NCBI GenBank assembly: GCA_937901905.1 | Contig: CALDIF010000006.1 | Coordinates: 1-10,157, forward strand | Reading direction: 5' to 3' | DNA from: an uncultured Porphyromonadaceae bacterium | GTDB lineage: Bacteria > Bacteroidota > Bacteroidia > Bacteroidales > Muribaculaceae | Length of the DNA stretch: 10,157 nucleotides | Shown here: positions 6,608 to 10,157 of the stretch, in pieces | Numbering within the stretch: position 1 is the first letter of the stretch | Layout: each line of letters starts with the position of its first letter | Notes under the pieces: generated by a model | What the model saw: only the letters and a program-made list of their open reading frames with translations | Told to the model about the DNA's origin: nothing | Databases searched by the model: none | Translations under genes and position numbers: made by a program

Positions 6608-7072
6608 TCAGTGAGATGTTTGGCAAATCTCATGTTTTGGATCTATCCATAAAATGTCAAGGATACCTTCATCTCGAATACCTATTATGCGAAACAAATT
6701 CTCGAAGCGCAAAGAAAAGACTTCCTCTATATCGTCATACTTAATTTTATTAAGCCGTTTTATGGCAGGACGAGTCAAAGCGTCTCTACTGACGGTATGA
6801 TTTTTTGTCTTTCCATTATCATGGGTCATTTTTTTGATTTCTTCCCATGTTTTACCCTCGTAACTACTTAGGTAATCAAGTACTTTCTTAAGGTTGTCTG
6901 TTAGTGTGGACACCCCCCATTTATCACATTCTGCATCAAAGCGTCTAAATCTCCATGATGGTTTAAGTTGATCAGGAGAAAATCTTTGAGGGATTACAGG
7001 AGCCTTTTTGCTCCCGCTCCTCGAAGTCGCTGTCTGCGGTACTGCTTTTTGATGCCTATTTTTCTTGCTCAT
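6608..7072 (-). CDS. Candidate toxin downstream of a Panacea antitoxin-domain protein
   Basis: This is a 154-residue protein starting at ATG 7072 (MSKKNRHQK), inside the last codons of the upstream gene (17-base overlap), so the two are translationally coupled. The frame is open further upstream to 7189, but that would bury it in the neighbour. Residues 1-30 are basic and low in complexity, probably disordered. The rest includes LKPSWRFRRFD (36-46), KTWEEI, and a C-terminal part DDIEEVFSLRF...FRIIGIRDEGILDILWIDPKHEIC (113-150). The β-hairpin pattern ending in LW.DP.H recalls RelE/ParE-type folds and a family I remember next to Panacea genes, usually annotated as hypothetical. The toxin role rests on gene order and this resemblance; no catalytic residue can be assigned. 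Base composition is AT-richer than the phage structural genes. Confidence 0.62.
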   Translation of the reverse strand: MSKKNRHQKAVPQTATSRSGSKKAPVIPQRFSPDQLKPSWRFRRFDAECDKWGVSTLTDNLKKVLDYLSSYEGKTWEEIKKMTHDNGKTKNHTVSRDALTRPAIKRLNKIKYDDIEEVFSLRFENLFRIIGIRDEGILDILWIDPKHEICQTSH

Positions 7073-7694
7073 ACAATGACGAGTAGTATTCTGCCATTGC
7101 AGCGTGGGTGATAATCTTATGACCGCGTTCATTCGGTTGCATACCACGGCGTGCATCACGCCAAGGACGTTCGGAATGTGTTTGGTCAATCAGCCATTGA
7201 GATGATTTATCCTTATACGCTTTTAATACGCTATCGATATCGTCTTTCTGCTCTTTAGATAAATGGTTGGGATTTCCCAAACTCATCATACTTTCATCAA
7301 TATTAAATAAACCTTTGTGAAAGTTATAAAGTTCGCGAACAACAGGACCATTTGCCCACGCCTCAATATTCTCGCGAAACAACGGCTTGTCATTCCAAAC
7401 CAAATACCAAGCCTGACAATAGTATAACAACTTTTGCAGTTTCATGGTTGTGCATTGCTTGATTTGATACAAAACATAGCAAGCCACATCAAACACAGAC
7501 ACAACGTTATATTTTTGTATCGCAGGATAATTTTGAATGAGTTGAGAATTATTACCGATATTTTCAAACTTGTCTTCACCCTCGCACGATAATGTTTCGT
7601 GTATTTGATCACGCTTAAACATGGTGTCAGGGACTTGACGAAAACGAGGGTTCTCATCAAAACAAGTCATACTTTCATTGTCTGCCCAATTCAT
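7056..7694 (-). CDS. Panacea (DUF4065 / SocA-like) antitoxin-domain protein
   Basis: This is a 212-residue protein. Residues ~64-200 carry the Panacea signature: VVSVFDVACYVL, MKLQKLLYYCQAWYL (84-98), then IEAWANGPVVRELY (110-123). Known members neutralise a wide range of partner toxins by direct binding, the toxin gene usually lying next door. Residues 1-63 are an extra N-terminal segment, polar and without recognised motifs, which may contact the toxin or DNA. The start at 7694 is one base past the stop of the upstream gene, supporting it over a later Met25. The downstream gene starts inside this one. Fits: antitoxin in a prophage maintenance or anti-phage module. Its low GC contrasts with the lysis genes. 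Confidence 0.88.
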   Translation of the reverse strand: MNWADNESMTCFDENPRFRQVPDTMFKRDQIHETLSCEGEDKFENIGNNSQLIQNYPAIQKYNVVSVFDVACYVLYQIKQCTTMKLQKLLYYCQAWYLVWNDKPLFRENIEAWANGPVVRELYNFHKGLFNIDESMMSLGNPNHLSKEQKDDIDSVLKAYKDKSSQWLIDQTHSERPWRDARRGMQPNERGHKIITHAAMAEYYSSLYEQEK

Positions 7695-7695
7695 G

Positions 7696-8322
7696 TCAAT
7701 TTTCTTTATTGATATTTAGTTTATTTGTTATGAAAGTTTCGCACTCTTTTCTCTTATGAGAGATTATTTCATCATCATCAATATAAGACATAATGTCAAG
7801 ACAGTTGTTAATTGGATAATCGCAATTTACGACGATGCGAAAACTGTTTTCAGGCGCTTCATGCAGTTGAACATTCATTGACTTTTCGCTTTCATCAATG
7901 AATGACCACCTTACCTCGCGCTTAATCGTCACTTTCTCAAACGGATTATTTTGTTCCTTGTCTTCGCCGAAATCAAGAAAATATCGGTTCAACTCGGCAT
8001 CAGTTTCAAATACATAGTTGAAACCGAAAGCAGAAACTGGTGTTTGGTTGAGTAGTCTTAAAATCGTTCGGAGCACCGAAACTACAGTGATTTCAGTGTC
8101 TTCGTTAACCGACAACATCTCAAAATGAATGCGATTAGAGGAAACGGTAAGTTTGAATTGCTCATTGCTAAATTGATATGGTCCAACAGGCAAAGCAACC
8201 TCAACATTCATATCTTCACCTCCGAATACGTTATTCTTTACCCATTCGGGCGAGAAAATATGAATATTCCATTTACCTACAACAACTAAGGTTGAGACGT
8301 TCTTTATTATATTTCTGAACAT
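7696..8322 (-). CDS. Unrecognised protein, first gene of the Panacea operon
   Basis: I do not recognise this 208-residue protein. It has no signal peptide, membrane helix or obvious catalytic motif. The sequence suggests a β-rich N-terminal half (WNIHIFSPEWVKNNVF, then FKLTVSSNRIHFEML), a helix near VVSVLRTILRLLNQ, then a β-rich, acidic second half (WSFIDESEK, FRIVVNCDYPI) ending in a charged helix. The ATG at 8322 lies about 40 bases after a strong promoter and its stop is one base before the Panacea start, so it is the lead gene of a three-gene operon. It could be a third component (sensor or chaperone) of the toxin-antitoxin unit or an independent moron gene. The coding call is supported by tight gene packing and AT-rich composition matching its two operon partners. 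Confidence 0.8.
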   Translation of the reverse strand: MFRNIIKNVSTLVVVGKWNIHIFSPEWVKNNVFGGEDMNVEVALPVGPYQFSNEQFKLTVSSNRIHFEMLSVNEDTEITVVSVLRTILRLLNQTPVSAFGFNYVFETDAELNRYFLDFGEDKEQNNPFEKVTIKREVRWSFIDESEKSMNVQLHEAPENSFRIVVNCDYPINNCLDIMSYIDDDEIISHKRKECETFITNKLNINKEN

Positions 8323-8363
8323 GGTTGTAACTTATATCGTTCAATAATGTATATAATGCCTTG

Positions 8364-8394
8364 CAAAATTAAACACTATCTATCAATCAACAAA
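8364..8394 (-). promoter_or_regulatory. Bacteroidetes promoter of the three-gene Panacea operon
   Basis: On the minus strand TTTG (8394-8391) is followed by a 19-base spacer and TAATTTTG (8371-8364), matching the -33 TTTG / -7 TAnnTTTG consensus exactly. The start codon at 8322 is ~41 bases beyond, leaving a short leader. No strong Shine-Dalgarno is seen. Confidence 0.8.
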
Positions 8395-8477
8395 ATTATT
8401 GACCAAATAACTTCAAATTTGGGGCTATTTTTAACATTTGAAGCCCCAAATATGTTTTACAACATACATTCAGGGTC

Positions 8478-8508
8478 AAAAAAGCCCATGCCGGGCAAAA
8501 GCATGGGC
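8478..8508 (-). terminator. Intrinsic terminator, distal to the integrase
   Basis: On the minus strand GCCCATGC (8508-8501), a 9-base loop, GCATGGGC (8491-8484) and TTTTTT (8483-8478) form a textbook terminator. It would stop integrase transcripts that pass the first terminator, insulating the Panacea operon promoter. Confidence 0.82.
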
Positions 8509-8634
8509 GCAACGCATTTTCTCAACAGCACTAATTATTCTTGCGTTACGCCTGACCTTACCGATAAAGTAAAATAAGGTTCGCTCTTATGTTACTTTTT
8601 CGGCGAAAACTTAACATGACTACGGCGACGTGTT

Positions 8635-8673
8635 AAAAAATAGTGACACCGAACTATCGCAGTCAGGTGCCAC
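8635..8673 (-). terminator. Intrinsic terminator of the integrase gene
   Basis: On the minus strand GTGGCACC (8673-8666), a 15-base loop and GGTGTCAC (8650-8643) pair with one G-U, followed by TA and TTTTTT (8640-8635). It lies about 60 bases after the integrase stop. Confidence 0.72.
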
Positions 8674-8731
8674 AAAAGTCAAACATTTTAATTCATCTCT
8701 TACGAGAGAACCAAAATGTGCTGCAAAGGTA

Positions 8732-9919
8732 CTAAAAATTTCTCGATGAGGCGATAAAGTCGCAGACTTTTCTCACACACGCCGTCGCCATGTCGGGTGT
8801 CACCTTGATGTAGGCGAACAGCATCTTGTTGTGGCCACCGCCCAGTGAGTGACCGAGGACGTAGTCAATCACGCTCTCGCTCTCACCGAGCATGAAAGCG
8901 TGTTGGGCGAAAGATTTTCGTGCCGAGTAGAACGTGAGGTTGGGCAGACCGATGTCGTCACGGAAACGGCGAATTGTAGAGCCGATGTCGTGGCAGTGAT
9001 TGATGTCCGAACTGTTTGATATGACCAGTTTGCCGTCTTCGCCCTTATACTTCTTGATGATAGGCTTTGCCTCGGGCGGTATCTCAAACTCCACATAGGG
9101 GTTGACTTTCGCTTTTCGTTCTGTCTTGGTGCGTATATATTTTAATGTGTTTTTACATTCGTTGAAGTCGATGCGTGCGAGGTCGATGATGTTGATGCCT
9201 CCAAGGTAGTACGACAGCATGAACAGGTCACGGAACCTGATGTAAGCCTTGTGACTGTCTTCATGGTCGCGGATGAAGCGAACTTGGTCGGGAGTGAGCC
9301 AGTTCTGCCTCACGGCGACTATGCGCTGGTAGAAGCCGTTGGTGGGTTTCACTCTGAACTCGGTGTATCCGTTCCGTTGGCAGAAGTTAAGCAGTTGCGA
9401 GAGCAGAGTGACTTGCGTCTGCAGGGTGATGGGAGCCATCTTGTCGCCACGTTTCTTGACAAAGCGTTGCACCATGAGGGGTGTGACATGAGAAACGAGA
9501 GTTGTCTCGGGGATTACCGATGTGATGGACTTGAAGGCGGTACGGTAACCTGTCTTTGTTGTTTCCTTAGCTGTTGACACCTCCAGCATCTCCTCGAAAG
9601 CAGATGCGAGTGTGTGCGTCCTGCGTGCCCTCGTCTGAGTGATAGTCTCCACCAGTTCTGCGCAAGACAGCCCCTCAATGTAGGGTGTCTCGTCGATGAT
9701 GCGCTGCACCTCATCGAGGCGTGAGAGCAGCTTCATGTTGAGGTATGAGGCGTCGTCACGTTTGACGATCTTGCCGTTTTTCCATTCTTTGGTTGAGTTG
9801 AGTACCACATCGGTTACAATGTAGCGGGTCTGCGAGCGGTGAGCGACTGCTATCCTCACCTTGTGCTTGCCGTCTTTGAGTGCCTTGCCAGGCACTACAG
9901 TTAGTGAAAGTGTTGCCAT
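8732..9919 (-). CDS. int: Phage tyrosine recombinase / integrase
   Basis: This 395-residue enzyme should catalyse site-specific integration and excision of the prophage. The start at ATG 9919 (MATLSLTVVPG) is preferred over the longer frame to 9979, which would run through repeat sequences. Residues ~1-90 look like the arm-binding β-domain (KHKVRIAVAHRSQTRYIV), ~115-200 a SAM-like core-binding domain, and the rest the catalytic domain. Visible active-site positions: YSAR with Arg334, LGH with His357, and nucleophile Tyr370 in LFAYIKV. The usual first arginine is replaced: GGINIIDL puts Asn243 there, and Tyr331 stands at the first His of HxxR; both changes are of a kind known in Bacteroidetes recombinases such as IntDOT (Ser there). 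Higher GC than the neighbouring Panacea operon. Two terminators follow. Confidence 0.95.
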   Translation of the reverse strand: MATLSLTVVPGKALKDGKHKVRIAVAHRSQTRYIVTDVVLNSTKEWKNGKIVKRDDASYLNMKLLSRLDEVQRIIDETPYIEGLSCAELVETITQTRARRTHTLASAFEEMLEVSTAKETTKTGYRTAFKSITSVIPETTLVSHVTPLMVQRFVKKRGDKMAPITLQTQVTLLSQLLNFCQRNGYTEFRVKPTNGFYQRIVAVRQNWLTPDQVRFIRDHEDSHKAYIRFRDLFMLSYYLGGINIIDLARIDFNECKNTLKYIRTKTERKAKVNPYVEFEIPPEAKPIIKKYKGEDGKLVISNSSDINHCHDIGSTIRRFRDDIGLPNLTFYSARKSFAQHAFMLGESESVIDYVLGHSLGGGHNKMLFAYIKVTPDMATACVRKVCDFIASSRNF

Positions 9920-9932
9920 AACTTGATTTTTG

Positions 9933-9991
9933 CGACAATTTTTCGACAATAATTGTGGGAATAACGCCCAAATCGGCAATTTTTCGGCAAT
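9933..9991. repeat. Paired 18-bp repeats ahead of the integrase start
   Basis: CGRCAATTTTTCGRCAAT occurs at 9933-9950 (R=A) and 9974-9991 (R=G), 41 bases apart. Each copy contains the half-motif CGRCAAT twice. Position just upstream of int suggests recombinase arm-type or regulator binding sites. Confidence 0.65.
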
Positions 9992-10157
9992 CAGTTGAGC
10001 CTCAAATTTGGGGTCATTTCCTCATTACTTTACTGATTAAGTCATTAAAAGTTCGCTAATTACAAGTTATTTGGCAGTTAAAGGTGGTTTTGTGCGTCCT
10101 ATTTAGTGCAAACCGAGCGAAATGCCAAATTTATTTGAGCATTTCCGAGGTGCAGCC
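9992..10157. other. Right edge without a gene; possible attachment-site region
   Basis: No coding frame of note. TCAAATTTGGGG (10002-10013) repeats a 12-mer at 8413-8424. On the minus strand TTTG (10129-10126), a 20-base spacer and TAAATAGG (10105-10098) resemble a Bacteroidetes promoter whose -7 box has lost its TTTG. A prophage/host junction could lie here, but no core can be defined from one end only. Confidence 0.35.

Larger units (their letters stand above)
8395..8731. other. Gene-free region rich in inverted repeats
   Basis: No credible gene is present; a small plus-strand frame (8347-8577) crosses two hairpins and looks accidental. Inverted repeats seen: ATTTGGGGCT (8417-8426) with AGCCCCAAAT (8442-8451), overlapped by CTTCAAAT/ATTTGAAG; GGCGCAACGC (8506-8515) with GCGTTACGCC (8543-8552, 9 of 10); ACCTTA (8555-8560) with TAAGGT (8575-8580); plus two terminators listed separately. 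It may hold attachment or regulatory sites for the integrase. Confidence 0.5.

Noticed and set aside
7073..7189. Upstream extension of the candidate toxin frame
   Set aside because: It lies wholly within the Panacea gene; the ATG at 7072 gives the normal coupled overlap.
8347..8577. 76-codon plus-strand frame opposite the Panacea promoter
   Set aside because: It crosses a strong minus-strand terminator and several inverted repeats, and the protein is of no recognisable type.
1..10157. CRISPR arrays, tRNA and rRNA genes
   Set aside because: I saw no regularly spaced repeats and no cloverleaf or rRNA-like sequence on either strand.

Overview
The window is the right-hand end of a temperate phage genome, almost certainly a prophage of a Bacteroidales bacterium; the genus cannot be resolved. 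Three things point there: several promoters of the Bacteroidetes type (TAnnTTTG at -7, one with a perfect TTTG at -33), a tyrosine integrase with Bacteroidetes-style active-site substitutions, and a diversity-generating retroelement (DGR) of the kind common in gut Bacteroidales phages.

Positions 1-4049 hold the DGR. A large tail adhesin, cut off by the left edge, has leucine-rich-repeat-like sequence followed by a C-type-lectin/FGE-like fold whose last ~40 residues are the variable region (VR, 2121-2232). Just past its stop lie a GAAA-tetraloop hairpin and a second hairpin. Then come a promoter -7 element, the adenine-rich template repeat (TR, 2431-2542), a structured ~200-nt spacer and the DGR reverse transcriptase (2751-4049), which has a ~110-residue C-terminal extension. 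No separate Avd gene is visible. TR and VR are homologous but differ at many non-adenine positions, so this TR does not look like the direct template of the present VR.

Positions 4050-6607 hold a DUF4376-like small phage protein and a compact lysis cassette: holin, amidase endolysin, and a lipoprotein with a C-terminal membrane segment that fits a unimolecular spanin. Their reading frames overlap. Two near-identical promoter regions precede the small protein and the holin, and intrinsic terminators close the units.

Positions 6608-8322 carry an AT-richer three-gene operon on the minus strand: an unrecognised 208-aa protein, a Panacea (DUF4065/SocA-like) antitoxin-domain protein with an N-terminal extension, and a 154-aa candidate toxin. 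It has its own strong Bacteroidetes promoter and looks like an accessory (moron) toxin-antitoxin or defence cassette. This is the best candidate for an under-described system here.

Positions 8323-8731 are non-coding and rich in inverted repeats, including two terminators for the integrase. The integrase (8732-9919, minus) is followed on its 5' side by paired 18-bp repeats likely to be recombinase or regulator sites. The last ~160 bases hold no gene and may include the prophage/host junction.
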